DNA of 64,000 nt from Streptomyces subrutilus (GCF_008704535.1 NZ_CP023701.1:4218501-4282500); one strand, 5' to 3'; shown: positions 1-8,858, counted from the first letter of the stretch. The notes: generated by a model from the sequence alone, not told the origin. Program-made: numbers and translations.

Positions 1-239
1 CCTACGGCGTGCCGGGCAAGGACGCGAGCACCACGCTGACCGTCAACGACGAGAAGCAGACCCGGCCGATCAACATGAAGAACTTCTCCAAGGCCGCCGA
101 GGGCGACTGGGCGAAGGGCTGGACCAACACGTACTCGATCGTGCAGCTCAAGCAGGGCGCGAACACGATCAGGATCTCGTGCGAGGCCGGCAATCAGTGC
201 GAGGTCAACCTCGACCAGCTCTGGCTCGAACAGGGCTGA
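1..239 (+). CDS. C-terminal fragment of carbohydrate-binding (CBM35/CBM6-like) protein
   Basis: The gene begins before the window; only the last 78 codons are present, read from base 3. The fragment has the look of the end of a beta-sandwich carbohydrate-binding module: a stretch around NTYSIVQLKQGANTIRI followed by a closing strand ending DQLWL, which is common in CBM6/CBM35 domains attached to secreted glycoside hydrolases. No catalytic part is visible, so the substrate cannot be named. It ends 14 bases before the stop codon of the convergent sugar kinase gene, with no obvious hairpin between them. The CBM assignment is a pattern-based inference. Confidence 0.6.
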   Translation, partial: YGVPGKDASTTLTVNDEKQTRPINMKNFSKAAEGDWAKGWTNTYSIVQLKQGANTIRISCEAGNQCEVNLDQLWLEQG

Positions 240-253
240 GGCCGCGGTCCGGC

Positions 254-1174
254 TCAGCCGGCCGACACCCTCACCGACCCCCGTACCTCCTCGTAGGTGC
301 GGGGGTCGAAGTCTCCCGCCGTCGGGGAGGCGACGGTGGCCGCCGAGAGGGCCACCGCGCGGGCCAGCCGGGCGGGCCAGTCCAGGCCCTCGGCCAGGCC
401 GGACAGCAGCCCGGCCACCGCGGAGTCGCCGGCCCCGGTGGGGTTCCCGGCCAGGGCGCGCGGCGGGGCCGCCCGCCAGGTGCCCTCGGGGGTGGCGGCC
501 AGCAGCCCGTCCGGGCCGAGCGAGGCGACCACGGCGCGGGCCCCGCGGCGGCGGGCGTCGCGGGTGGCCGGGAGCGGGTCGCGGGAGCCGGTGAGCTCGG
601 CCAGTTCGGCGGCGTTCGGCTTGATCACGTCGGGGCGGGCGGCGACCCCGCGGCGCAGCGGCTCCCCGCCGGTGTCCAGGAGCACCGGGACGCCGGCGGC
701 GCGGGCCGTGCGGACGAGCAGGGCGTACGCCCCGACCGGCACGCCCGGCGGGAGGGAGCCGCACAGGGCCACGGCCCGGGCGCCGGCCAGCAGGGACTCG
801 TAGCCGGCCAGGAAGCGCGACCACTCCGGCGCGGTGATCGGCGGCCCCGGCTCGTTGAACTGCGTGGTGTCGCCGGAGGCGGCGTCCACCACGGCCACGG
901 TGCGGCGGGTGGTGCCCGCGCAGGGCGCCAGGGCGTCGACCACACCCGGGGAGCCGGCGCGCAGCAGTTCGCGGACGGCGGCGCCGGTGCGGCCGCCCGC
1001 GAAGCCGGTCGCGGTCACCTCGTGGCCGAGCGCGGCCAGCACGCGGGCGACGTTGAGCCCCTTGCCGCCGGGGCGCTCGGCGACGTCCGCGACCCGGTGC
1101 GAGGCGTGCGGGAGCAGGCGCGGCACGCGGTACGTCACGTCGAGCGCGGTGTTGAGCGTCACGGTCAGGATCAT
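254..1174 (-). CDS. PfkB-family sugar-phosphate kinase (1-phosphofructokinase-like)
   Basis: A 306-residue ribokinase/PfkB-family kinase. It opens with ILTVTLNTALDVTY and has the GGKGLNVARVLAALG sugar-binding motif near residue 38 and the C-terminal ATP/anion-hole signature GNPTGAGDSAVAG near residue 245. That set is typical of 1-phosphofructokinase and tagatose-6-phosphate kinase. The ATG at 1174 is preferred because a GGGGGTG purine run sits just upstream; a GTG two codons earlier is possible. It lies 172 bases downstream of nagA on the same strand, so it may take part in amino-sugar catabolism (for example on tagatose- or fructose-phosphates), but the substrate is not fixed by the sequence. 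Confidence 0.85.
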   Translation of the reverse strand: MILTVTLNTALDVTYRVPRLLPHASHRVADVAERPGGKGLNVARVLAALGHEVTATGFAGGRTGAAVRELLRAGSPGVVDALAPCAGTTRRTVAVVDAASGDTTQFNEPGPPITAPEWSRFLAGYESLLAGARAVALCGSLPPGVPVGAYALLVRTARAAGVPVLLDTGGEPLRRGVAARPDVIKPNAAELAELTGSRDPLPATRDARRRGARAVVASLGPDGLLAATPEGTWRAAPPRALAGNPTGAGDSAVAGLLSGLAEGLDWPARLARAVALSAATVASPTAGDFDPRTYEEVRGSVRVSAG

Positions 1175-1346
1175 GGGCACCCCCGGTCTGTTGCTGCCGG
1201 GATCATGCCAAACGGAAGCGGGCCGGCCCAGTCCCGCGGGGCCGGCCGGCCGGCGCGTGCAGCCTGATGGCCCTCACGGACCGCCGCTGACCGCCGGCGT
1301 CCGGTACGGGACGCGGGCGGTCGGCGACGGCCCGTCAGGGGCCCGC

Positions 1347-2498
1347 TCAGAGCGCCGGGGTGACGATCCATTCGCCGCGCCGCATGACGCCCTTGACGTC
1401 GAACGAGGCGTCCAGCACGACCAGGTCCGCGTACTTGCCGGCCTCCAGCGAGCCGGTCTCGCCGTACAGGCCGAGCAGCTTGGCCGGGTTGGCGGAGATC
1501 GCCTGGACCACGGACTCCACGGGCAGCCGGTCCACCGTCACCGAGCGCTTGAACGCGGTGTCCAGGGTGAGGGTCGAGCCGGCGATCGAGCCGCCCTCGA
1601 CGAGCCGGGCCACGCCGTCCTTGACCTCGACCTCCAGCGGCCCGAGGTGGTAGGTCCCGTCGCCGAAGCCGGCCGCGTCCATCGCGTCGGTGATCAGCGC
1701 CACCCGGTGCGCGCCCGCGTGGTGGAAGGCCAGCTCCAGGGCGGCGGGGTGCAGGTGGGTGCCGTCGTTGATCAGCTCGACGGTGACCCGTTCGTCCTCC
1801 AGCAGCGCGGCGATCGGGCCGGGGGCGCGGTGCTCCAGGCCGGGCATGGCGTTGTAGAGGTGGGTGGCCACGGTCGCGCCCGCGTCGATGGCCTGGCGGG
1901 TCTGCTCGTACGTGGAGTCGGTGTGCCCGATCGCGGCGATGACGCCCTGCTCGGCCAGCAGCCGTACGGAGTCCAGGCCGCCCGGCAGCTCGGTGGCGAG
2001 GGTGACCATGCGGGCGGCGCCGTGCGCGGCGTCGACCAGCTTGCGGACCTCGGCCGGGTCGGGGTCGCGGAGCAGGTCCTCCTTGTGCGCGCCCTTGCGG
2101 CAGGGGTTGATGAACGGCCCCTCGAAGTGGATGCCGGCGATCTCGCCCTGCTGGGTCAGCTCGGCGAGCAGCCCGGCGCGCCGGGCCAGCTCGTCCAGTT
2201 CCCCGGTGACGGTGGAGGCGACGAGGGTGGTGGTGCCGTGCTCGCGGTGGGTGCGGACGCCGCGGAGCACCTCCTCGGCGGTGCCGGAGGTGAAGGAGGC
2301 GCCGCCGCCGCCGTGGTTGTGCATGTCCACGAAGCCGGGGACGAGCCAGTGCCCGGACAGGTCGAGGACCTCGGCGCCCTCCCGGGCGCTGCCGGCGATG
2401 CGGTCGCCGTCGACGATGACCCGACCGTTGGCGACGGTTCCGGTGGGCAGCACCACCCGGGCGCCGGAGAGAACGGTGCTGTGTGCGCGTCCGGACAT
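1347..2498 (-). CDS. nagA: N-acetylglucosamine-6-phosphate deacetylase NagA
   Basis: 383 residues, the usual length. NagA hydrolyses GlcNAc-6-phosphate to glucosamine-6-phosphate and acetate in the cytoplasm. The amidohydrolase features are visible: MHNHGG (metal ligands H60 and H62), HFEGPFI (E126), GHTDS (H192), THLYNAM (H213) and the catalytic Asp in LITDAMDAAG (D271). The start ATG shares one base with the stop of the upstream ROK kinase (TGATG), so the pair is translationally coupled; longer upstream readings in this frame are inside the kinase gene. A DasR-like box in front of the kinase probably controls both. The NagA product feeds glycolysis and cell-wall precursor synthesis, and the substrate could also come from the murQ pathway encoded at 17.8-18.8 kb. 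Confidence 0.96.
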   Translation of the reverse strand: MSGRAHSTVLSGARVVLPTGTVANGRVIVDGDRIAGSAREGAEVLDLSGHWLVPGFVDMHNHGGGGASFTSGTAEEVLRGVRTHREHGTTTLVASTVTGELDELARRAGLLAELTQQGEIAGIHFEGPFINPCRKGAHKEDLLRDPDPAEVRKLVDAAHGAARMVTLATELPGGLDSVRLLAEQGVIAAIGHTDSTYEQTRQAIDAGATVATHLYNAMPGLEHRAPGPIAALLEDERVTVELINDGTHLHPAALELAFHHAGAHRVALITDAMDAAGFGDGTYHLGPLEVEVKDGVARLVEGGSIAGSTLTLDTAFKRSVTVDRLPVESVVQAISANPAKLLGLYGETGSLEAGKYADLVVLDASFDVKGVMRRGEWIVTPAL

Positions 2499-3439
2499 CA
2501 GGCCGGTACCTCCGTGGCGAGTAGGTCCCAGGCGAGCAGCCCTGCGCCCAGGCATCCGGCCGTGTCCCCGAGGGCGGCCGGAACGATGTGGGGGAGCCGC
2601 TGGAACGTCACGCGTTCCTCGACGGCCGCCCGCAGCGGTGTGAACAAGGTTTCCCCGGCCTCGGCGAGCCCGCCACCGATGATCAGGGTCCGGGGGTCCA
2701 GCAGGGTGATGGCGGTGACCAGTCCGTCGGCGAGGGCGCCGACGGCGGCCAGCCACACCTCGCGGGCGCGCGCGTCGCCCGATTCGACGGCCTTGGCGCA
2801 GTGCGCGGCGTCGGCCCCGGCGTCGCCGCTGGCGGCGGCCCACGCCCGGGAGACGGCGGAGGCGGAGGCCAGGGTCTCCAGGCAGCCGTACTGGCCGCAG
2901 CCGCAGGCCGGGCCGCCGGGGCGGACGACGATGTGGCCGATCTCGCCCGCGTAGCCGTGGGCGCCGGCCTCGATGCGGCCGGCGATCCCGATGGCGCCGG
3001 CGATGCCGGTGCCGAGGGGGACGAAGAGGAAGCGGTCGGCGCCGCGGCCGGCGCCGATGCGGCCTTCGGCGAGCCCGCCCGTGCGGACGTCGTGGCCGAG
3101 GGCCACCGGGATGCCGCCGAGGCGTCTGCCGAGCAGCTCGCGCATGGGGACGTCGCGCCAGCCCAGGTTCGCCGCGTAGACGGCGATCCCGTTCTCGGCG
3201 TCGACGATGCCGGGGACGGCGACGCCGGCGGCCGAGGCGGCCTGTCCGAAGCGGTCCCGGCCGGTGCGCAGCAGCTCGGCGGCGAAGTCCTGGATCGTCT
3301 CGACGACGGCGTCGGGACCCCGCTCGCGGCCGGTGGCGCGGCGCGCTTCGTGGAGCAGGGTGCCGTCGGCGGCGACCAGGGCGGCCTTCATCCCGGTGCC
3401 GCCCACATCGAGGGCGATGACGTGTTTCACGGGTTTCAC
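2498..3439 (-). CDS. nagK: ROK-family N-acetylglucosamine kinase (NagK)
   Basis: 313 residues from the GTG at 3439; a second GTG at 3430 is also possible. Longer readings up to 3544 run through the promoter and its operator, so they are rejected. It shows the ROK phosphate-binding motif DVGGTGMK (residues 11-18), a catalytic Asp in GHD (117), and the ROK zinc signature CGCGQYGCLE (179-188) with a nearby GEIGH histidine. The gene is the first of the nagK-nagA pair. NagK-type kinases phosphorylate GlcNAc released inside the cell, for example from imported chitobiose or cell-wall turnover. Specificity for GlcNAc rather than glucose is inferred from coupling to nagA and from the DasR-like box. 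Confidence 0.9.
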   Translation of the reverse strand: MKPVKHVIALDVGGTGMKAALVAADGTLLHEARRATGRERGPDAVVETIQDFAAELLRTGRDRFGQAASAAGVAVPGIVDAENGIAVYAANLGWRDVPMRELLGRRLGGIPVALGHDVRTGGLAEGRIGAGRGADRFLFVPLGTGIAGAIGIAGRIEAGAHGYAGEIGHIVVRPGGPACGCGQYGCLETLASASAVSRAWAAASGDAGADAAHCAKAVESGDARAREVWLAAVGALADGLVTAITLLDPRTLIIGGGLAEAGETLFTPLRAAVEERVTFQRLPHIVPAALGDTAGCLGAGLLAWDLLATEVPA

Positions 3440-3467
3440 AGGTGACAGTCTCGCGTGCTGGACGTGG

Positions 3468-3483
3468 AAAGGTCTAGTCCATT
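3468..3483 (-). promoter_or_regulatory. DasR-type operator (dre-like) in front of nagK
   Basis: AAAGGTCTAGTCCATT matches 12 of 16 positions of the dre consensus ACTGGTCTAGACCAGT as I recall it, with an almost intact palindromic core. It sits about 30-45 bases upstream of the nagK start. DasR is the GntR-family repressor of GlcNAc and chitin metabolism in Streptomyces, relieved by glucosamine-6-phosphate and GlcNAc-6-phosphate, and nagKA is a classical target. Confidence 0.75.
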
Positions 3484-3588
3484 GGGCGGGATTGTTGAGT
3501 GGCCATACAAATCCGGGCCCTTGGTCCGGATACGAAGCGGACACGGACCGGACACGGACCCGCGTCCCGGGTGTGGAACAGCCGCCAA

Positions 3589-3604
3589 AGTGGTGTAGAC
3601 CTTA
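3589..3604 (+). promoter_or_regulatory. DasR-type operator (dre-like) in front of the sugar-binding lipoprotein gene
   Basis: AGTGGTGTAGACCTTA carries the core TGGTGTAGACC of DasR sites (11 of 16 consensus positions). It lies 39-54 bases before the GTG start of the lipoprotein gene at 3643, in the 203-base divergent promoter region shared with nagK. Together with the box at 3468-3483 it suggests that both directions are controlled by the same regulator. Confidence 0.65.
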
Positions 3605-3642
3605 CGTGGATCGTACGGACAACAAGGGGTGGACCGAGAACT

Positions 3643-4935
3643 GTGAAGCGCCGTTACCTGAGCCTGGCCGCCACCGGCGCCGCACTGTGCCTGACCGCCG
3701 TCGCCCTCACGGGCTGCGGGACGCTCGCCGGGAACAACGAGGTGACCCTCCGGGTCGTGGCGGCCGACTACGGGGACAATCCGCAGAACTCCTCCACCGG
3801 CTACTGGAAGGACCTGGCCGCCGCGTTCGAGAAGGACCACCCCGGCGTCAAGGTCGAGGTCAGCGTCTACTCCTGGTCGGAGGTCGACGCCAAGGTCGCC
3901 GAGATGGTCAAGGCCGGCAAGGCGCCCGACATCGCGCAGATCGGCGCCTACGCCGACTACGCGGCCGCCGGCAAGCTCTACACCGCGGACGAGCTGCTCT
4001 CCGTCCAGACCGAGGCCGACTTCCTGGCGCCCCTCGCGGACGCGGGCAAGGTCAAGCGGATCCAGTACGGGCTGCCCTTCGTCGCCAGCACCCGGCTGCT
4101 CTTCTACAACGAGAAGCTGCTCGCCGACGCCGGCGTCATCCCCAAGGACGGCAAGACGCCCTGGCAGCCGAAGAACTGGGCGGAGCTGGAGGCGGCCTCG
4201 AAGAAGCTCAGGACCGCCGGCGTGAAGACCCCCTTCGCCGTGCCGCTGGGCCGCGAGGAGGCCCAGGCCGAGACGATGATGTGGATGCTGGCGGGCGGTG
4301 GCGGCTACACCGACAACGAAGAGGCCTACGCCATCGACTCGGCCGACAACATCAAGACCCTGGAGTTCCTGCGCGACAAGCTCGTCGGCCAGGGCCTGAC
4401 CGGGCCCGTCGAGCCCTCCAAGCTGGACCGCCAAGCCGCCTTCGACGCCTTCACCCGCGGCGAGGTCGGCATGCTCAACGGGCACCCGACGCTCGTCAAG
4501 CAGGCCGAGGAGAAGGGCGTCGAGTTCGGCATGGTCGCCCTGCCCAGCGCCGACGGCACCGAGCACCCGGCCATGGGCGTCGCCGACTGGGTGATGGCCT
4601 TCAAGAACGGGCACCGCAAGGAGTCCGGCGCGTTCCTCGACACCCTGTTCGACGCGAAGAACGTGACCGCCTTCACCAACAAGTACGACCTGCTGCCGGC
4701 CACCACCAGCGGCTACCGGGCGATGGAGGCGGGCACGAACGGCTCCGCCCCGGAGCTCAAGACCTTCCTGCTCGCGCTGCCGAACTCGCGCCTCTACCCG
4801 GTGGGCAAGAAGTCCTGGGCCGGCGTGAGCGAGGACGTCAAGCAGAAGATCGGCAAGAGCGTGCAGCCGGGCGGCCGGCCGGCCGAGGTCCTGGAGGAGA
4901 TCGCCACGGGCGCCCGGGCCGCCGAACCGCGCTGA
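3643..4935 (+). CDS. ABC-type sugar-binding lipoprotein (family 1), orphan
   Basis: 430 residues from GTG 3643. It has a lipoprotein signal peptide: basic N-terminus (KRRY), hydrophobic core, and lipobox LTGC with Cys25. The mature part has solute-binding-protein features such as TGYWKDLAAAFEKDHPGVKVEV, YGLPF, and FTRGEVGMLNGHPTL, all typical of oligosaccharide ABC receptors. It would bind a sugar outside the cell and pass it to a permease, but no permease or ATPase gene is adjacent, so it must work with components encoded elsewhere (in Streptomyces, MsiK is a shared ATPase). The DasR-like box and divergence from nagKA suggest an amino-sugar or chito-oligosaccharide ligand; this is inference. 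Confidence 0.88.
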   Translation: MKRRYLSLAATGAALCLTAVALTGCGTLAGNNEVTLRVVAADYGDNPQNSSTGYWKDLAAAFEKDHPGVKVEVSVYSWSEVDAKVAEMVKAGKAPDIAQIGAYADYAAAGKLYTADELLSVQTEADFLAPLADAGKVKRIQYGLPFVASTRLLFYNEKLLADAGVIPKDGKTPWQPKNWAELEAASKKLRTAGVKTPFAVPLGREEAQAETMMWMLAGGGGYTDNEEAYAIDSADNIKTLEFLRDKLVGQGLTGPVEPSKLDRQAAFDAFTRGEVGMLNGHPTLVKQAEEKGVEFGMVALPSADGTEHPAMGVADWVMAFKNGHRKESGAFLDTLFDAKNVTAFTNKYDLLPATTSGYRAMEAGTNGSAPELKTFLLALPNSRLYPVGKKSWAGVSEDVKQKIGKSVQPGGRPAEVLEEIATGARAAEPR

Positions 4936-5001
4936 CCGGGCGCGGCCGCCCGGCCCCCGGGCGGCCGGCCGCGTGTCGGCGGCCGGCGTTAACCTGGCCG
5001 T

Positions 5002-5238
5002 ATGACGGACGAGGGGCAGCTGACGGCCACCGAGGCCGCCGTGCTCGCGTACGAGGCGCGCACCTGGCCCGGGCCCGGTGCCAAGGAGCGGGCGGTGCGC
5101 GAGGGCCTGGGCATGACCCCCGTCCGCTACTACCAGCTGCTCAACGCCCTCATGGACGACCCCCGCGCCCTGGCCCACGCACCGGGCACGGTCAACCGCC
5201 TGCGGCGCATCCGCGAGGCCCAGCGCGCGCGCCGCTGA
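5002..5238 (+). CDS. DUF3263 family small protein
   Basis: 78 residues, highly charged. The pattern LTATEAAVLAYEARTWPGPGAKERAVREGLGMTP followed by YYQLLNALMDDP is the DUF3263 family, common in actinobacteria and resembling a small helix-turn-helix domain. There is no signal peptide or membrane segment. It sits alone between the lipoprotein gene and otsB on the same strand. Function is unknown; a DNA-binding role is plausible from the helix-turn-helix-like layout only. Confidence 0.85.
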   Translation: MTDEGQLTATEAAVLAYEARTWPGPGAKERAVREGLGMTPVRYYQLLNALMDDPRALAHAPGTVNRLRRIREAQRARR

Positions 5239-5309
5239 CGTCCGCCGCCACCCGCGGGACCCGCACCGCGCCGTAGCCGTCGCCCGGCGGGGCCGTTAGG
5301 GTCGTTCCC

Positions 5310-6161
5310 ATGGGGACCCGTCCGCACGACCTGCCGATACCCGTCACCGCCGCGGGACGCGAAGGGCTCGACGCCCTGCTGCGCGCACCCCGCCGCTCCG
5401 TGGTCGCCCTCGACTTCGACGGCACCCTCGCCGACATCGTCCCGGACCCCGACCAGGCCAGGGCCCACCCCGGAGCCGTGCCCGCGCTCGCCGCACTGGC
5501 CCCGGAGGTCGCCTCGGTCGCCGTGGTCACCGGCCGCCCGGCGGGCGTCGCCGTCCGCTACGGCGGCTTCGCCGGGGTCCCGGGCCTCGAACACCTGGTG
5601 GTCCTCGGCCACTACGGCGCAGAGCGCTGGGACGCCGTCACCGGAAGCGTCCACGCCCCCGCCGAGCACCCCGGGGTGGCCGCGCTGCGGGCCGAGCTGC
5701 CCGGGTTCCTGGAGTCGATCGGCGCCTGGCGCGGCACCTGGATCGAGGAGAAGGGGCGGGCGCTCGCCGTCCACACGCGACGCGCCGCCGACCCCGCGGC
5801 CGCCTTCGAGGCCCTGCGCGAACCGCTGGCCGAGCTCGCCGCACGGCACGGGCTGATGGTGGAACCGGGCCGCGCGGTCCTGGAGCTGCGGCCCCCGGGC
5901 ATGGACAAGGGCGTCGCCCTGACCGGCTTCCTGGAGGAGGCCGGCGCCGAGGCGGTCCTCTACGCGGGCGACGACCTCGGCGACCTCGCGGCCTACTCCG
6001 CCGTGGAGAAGCGCCGGGCCGACGGCCTGCCGGGGCTGCTGGTGTGCAGCGGCTCCGCCGAGGTGCCGGAGCTCGCCGCGCGTGCCGACATCGTCCTGGC
6101 CGGGCCCGCGGAGGTCGTCGCCCTCCTGGCCGCCCTGGCCGCGGCCCTCCGGCCGGCCTGA
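5310..6161 (+). CDS. otsB: Trehalose-6-phosphate phosphatase OtsB
   Basis: 283 residues, HAD superfamily. Motif I is DFDGTLADI (nucleophile D35, acid D37), motif II is VVTGRP, and motif III/IV lies around DKGVAL and YAGDDLGDLAAY near residues 195-225. The length and the EEKGRALAVHTR stretch fit trehalose-phosphatases. It hydrolyses trehalose-6-phosphate made by the convergent otsA (ending 37 bases away) to trehalose, the main compatible and spore-storage sugar of Streptomyces. The two genes face each other, so they are not in one transcript. Confidence 0.93.
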   Translation: MGTRPHDLPIPVTAAGREGLDALLRAPRRSVVALDFDGTLADIVPDPDQARAHPGAVPALAALAPEVASVAVVTGRPAGVAVRYGGFAGVPGLEHLVVLGHYGAERWDAVTGSVHAPAEHPGVAALRAELPGFLESIGAWRGTWIEEKGRALAVHTRRAADPAAAFEALREPLAELAARHGLMVEPGRAVLELRPPGMDKGVALTGFLEEAGAEAVLYAGDDLGDLAAYSAVEKRRADGLPGLLVCSGSAEVPELAARADIVLAGPAEVVALLAALAAALRPA

Positions 6162-6198
6162 CCGCCCCCGGCCCCCACCGGGGCCTGGACGGGGCCCG

Positions 6199-7650
6199 TC
6201 AGGGGTGCAGGGCGTCCAGCTGGGCGCGGAACCAGCGGGCCGGGGGCAGGGCCGTGGCGGCCGCCGCCAGCCGCTTCGTGCGCTCCGCGCGCTCCGACGC
6301 GGGCATCGACAGGGCCTCGTGCAGGGCCCGCGCCGTCTGCGTGACGTCGAACGCGTTCACCGTCAGCGCGTCCTTCGCGAGCTCCTCGTACGCCCCCGCC
6401 CCGGTGGACAGCACCAGCGCGCAGCCCGCCTCGGAGACCACCGGGATCTCCTTCGCCACCAGGTTCATCCCGTCCCGCACCGGGTTCACCAGCGCCACGT
6501 CCGCCAGCCGGTACGCCGCCAGCGAGCGCGTGAAGTCGTCCTTCACCGACACCAGCACCGGCTCCCAGTCCTCCGTGCCGAACTCCGCGTTGATCTCCGC
6601 GGCCAGCTCGGCCACCGCCGCCGTGTACTCCCGGTAGACCTTCAGGTCCTGCCGCGAGGGGTACGCGGACGCCAGGTGCACCACCCGGCCCCGCCACTGC
6701 GGCCGGGTGGTGAGCAGCTCCCGGTAGGCCAGCAGCCCGCGCAGGATGTTCTTCGACAGCTCCGTGCGGTCCACCCGCACGATCGCCCTGCGGTCGCCGA
6801 TCTCCGCCCGCAGCCCGGCCAGCCTGTCGTCGACCTCCGGCCGGTGCGCCAGCGCGCGCAGCTCGTCCGCGTCCACGCCCAGCGGGTACACCGCCACGTC
6901 GGTCCGGGTGTGCCGCACCGGGCCGGCCGGGCTCTTGCGCACGTACCGCCCGCCGTCCGCGCCCGCCGCGGAGCACGGCTCGGCGACGCCGTGCCCGTCG
7001 TCCCGGCGTGCGCCGGCCAGGAAGCTGTCCGCCCAGGCCGAGGTGTGGAAGCCCAGCCGGTCCGCCCCGAGCATCCCCCACACGAGCTGCCCGCGGACGT
7101 CGTCCGGGAGCATGTCCAGGAACTCGGGGGCCGCCCACGGCGTGTGCGTGAAGTGCCCGATCCGCAGGTCCGGCCGCAGCTCGCGCAGCTGTCCGGGCAC
7201 CAGCGCCAGGTGGTAGTCCTGCACGAGGACGCGGGCGCCCTCGGCGGCCTCCTCGGCCAGGGCCCGGGCGAAGGCCAGGTTGTAGGCGACGTACGAGTCC
7301 CACCGGCGCCGGAACCGCGCGTCGAAGACCGGCTCGCGCGGGACGTCGTACAGGTGGTGGTGGGTGAACCAGAGCACCGAGTTCGCGATGCCGTTGTACG
7401 CGTCGTCGTACACGTCGGGATCGATGTCCAGCATCCGGACGCCCGGCTCCGAGACGCCCCGGCGCACCGCCTCCCGGTCCGCCTCCGACAGCGCCGCACA
7501 GATCCAGACCGCGTCCGGCTGCTCCGCGAGCGCCGAGGAGAGGCCGGAGACGAGACCGCCGCCGCCGCGCCGGGCGGTGAGGCCGCCGTCGTCGGCGAGC
7601 ACGTACGAGAGGGGGCCGCGGTTGGCGGCGACGAGTACCTGAGAAGCCAT
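6199..7650 (-). CDS. otsA: Trehalose-6-phosphate synthase OtsA (GT20)
   Basis: 483 residues, cytoplasmic. It transfers glucose from a nucleotide sugar to glucose-6-phosphate. GT20 features are visible: the N-terminal AANRGP with a glycine loop (RRGGGGLVSGL), VLWFTHHHLYD, the acceptor-site motif VQDYHLALVP, GHFTHTPWAAPE, the VDRTELSKNILRGLLAY donor-site region, and the C-terminal DGMNLVAKE motif. It lies 46 bases downstream of gpgS on the same strand, so the two are probably co-transcribed, linking trehalose and glucosylglycerate synthesis. It converges with otsB. Confidence 0.94.
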   Translation of the reverse strand: MASQVLVAANRGPLSYVLADDGGLTARRGGGGLVSGLSSALAEQPDAVWICAALSEADREAVRRGVSEPGVRMLDIDPDVYDDAYNGIANSVLWFTHHHLYDVPREPVFDARFRRRWDSYVAYNLAFARALAEEAAEGARVLVQDYHLALVPGQLRELRPDLRIGHFTHTPWAAPEFLDMLPDDVRGQLVWGMLGADRLGFHTSAWADSFLAGARRDDGHGVAEPCSAAGADGGRYVRKSPAGPVRHTRTDVAVYPLGVDADELRALAHRPEVDDRLAGLRAEIGDRRAIVRVDRTELSKNILRGLLAYRELLTTRPQWRGRVVHLASAYPSRQDLKVYREYTAAVAELAAEINAEFGTEDWEPVLVSVKDDFTRSLAAYRLADVALVNPVRDGMNLVAKEIPVVSEAGCALVLSTGAGAYEELAKDALTVNAFDVTQTARALHEALSMPASERAERTKRLAAAATALPPARWFRAQLDALHP

Positions 7651-7696
7651 GTCGCCAACCTAGCCCCGCCCGCACTCGCTCAAACGTGTGGACGGC

Positions 7697-8674
7697 TCAC
7701 GCCACCCGGCGCACGGCGTACTCCTCGACCCCGGCCATCGGCGGCCGCTCCTCGGTGTCCACCGGGTACGTGCGCGGCACGAACCCGTCCGGACCGCGCT
7801 CGAACTGGGTGAGCTCCGGCCGCACCAGGTGCCCGCGCGAGAGCCGCACCTGGGCCGTCCGGTAGATCGCCGCCGCCATCCGGCCCAGTGCCTGGCCGTC
7901 CTGGTGGCGGTGGCGCCGTACACCCACGTCCACCTGGGCCAGCGCGTCCAGCCCGACCGTGTGCAGCGCGTCCACGAGCAGGCCCAGCTCCACGCCGTAC
8001 CCGACGGGGAAGGGCAGCCGCTCCAGCAGCGAGCGGCGCACGGCGTACTCGCCGCCGAGCGGCTGCACGAAACCGGCCAGCTGCGGCCAGTGCAGGTTGA
8101 GCAGGGGCCGGGCCACCAGCTCGGTCACCCGGCCGCCCTGGCCGGCCGGGCGGCCCGCGTCCGGGCCGTCGAACTCCGGACCCAGCGGGCGGTCGTACAT
8201 GGCCTTGACGAACTGCACGTCCGGGTCGGTCAGCAGCGGGCCGACGATGCCGGAGACGAAGGCGGAGGAGAAGTCCCGCAGGTCGGCGTCGACGAAGCAG
8301 ACCACGTCCCCGCTGGTGGCGAGCAGCGAGCGCCACAGCACCTCGCCCTTGCCGGGCAGCGCCGGGACGCGCGGCAGGATCTCGTCGCGGTGCACGACCC
8401 GCGCCCCGGCCTTCGCCGCCACCTCCGCCGTACGATCACTCGAACCCGAGTCGACGACGAGCAGCTCGTCGACCAGCGGCAGCGGCGGCTCCTCGATCAG
8501 CTCCCGCCGGATCACCCCGACGATCTCCCCGACCGTCGCCTCCTCGTCGAGGGCGGGCAGCACCACGCTGACCGTGGTCCCGGCCGCCCGTTTCCGTTCG
8601 AGCAGCTGGTCGAGCGGTCGGTCGGCGGCGGCCCAGGAGCGGTCGCCCAGCCAGCGCTCCACCTCTTCCAGCAC
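7697..8674 (-). CDS. gpgS: Glucosyl-3-phosphoglycerate synthase (GT81)
   Basis: 325 residues. It joins glucose from a nucleotide sugar to 3-phosphoglycerate, the first step to glucosylglycerate, which in actinobacteria acts as a compatible solute and primes methylglucose polysaccharides. Evidence: GT-A fold starting VSVVLPALDEEATVGEIVGVI, the substrate motif DSGSSDRTAEVA, the metal-binding DADLRDFSS, and the conserved tail region VRRHRHQDGQALGRMA. The GTG at 8674 is chosen because GGGAG sits 8 bases upstream; a GTG three codons earlier has the purine run directly against it. No glucosyl-phosphoglycerate phosphatase is recognised beside it. Confidence 0.93.
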   Translation of the reverse strand: MLEEVERWLGDRSWAAADRPLDQLLERKRAAGTTVSVVLPALDEEATVGEIVGVIRRELIEEPPLPLVDELLVVDSGSSDRTAEVAAKAGARVVHRDEILPRVPALPGKGEVLWRSLLATSGDVVCFVDADLRDFSSAFVSGIVGPLLTDPDVQFVKAMYDRPLGPEFDGPDAGRPAGQGGRVTELVARPLLNLHWPQLAGFVQPLGGEYAVRRSLLERLPFPVGYGVELGLLVDALHTVGLDALAQVDVGVRRHRHQDGQALGRMAAAIYRTAQVRLSRGHLVRPELTQFERGPDGFVPRTYPVDTEERPPMAGVEEYAVRRVA

Positions 8675-8858
8675 TCTCGGCACTCCCTGCTTCGTCCGTG
8701 GTTTGGACGGTTATGTGATCCATCTCGCGCTTCGGACGGCTGTCTCAACCCCCCGGGCCTTCGGTTACAGTCTTGAACAACGCGAAGGCCCACCGCATGC
8801 CGGGGGCCCCGCGCACAAACGCCCGGACGTGCCATGGAGCGCGCGGCCGGTGCCATAC

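Noticed and set aside
6162..6198. Hairpin between otsB and otsA
   Set aside because: Only short GC runs (GGCCCC with imperfect partners); the stem is too irregular to support a terminator.
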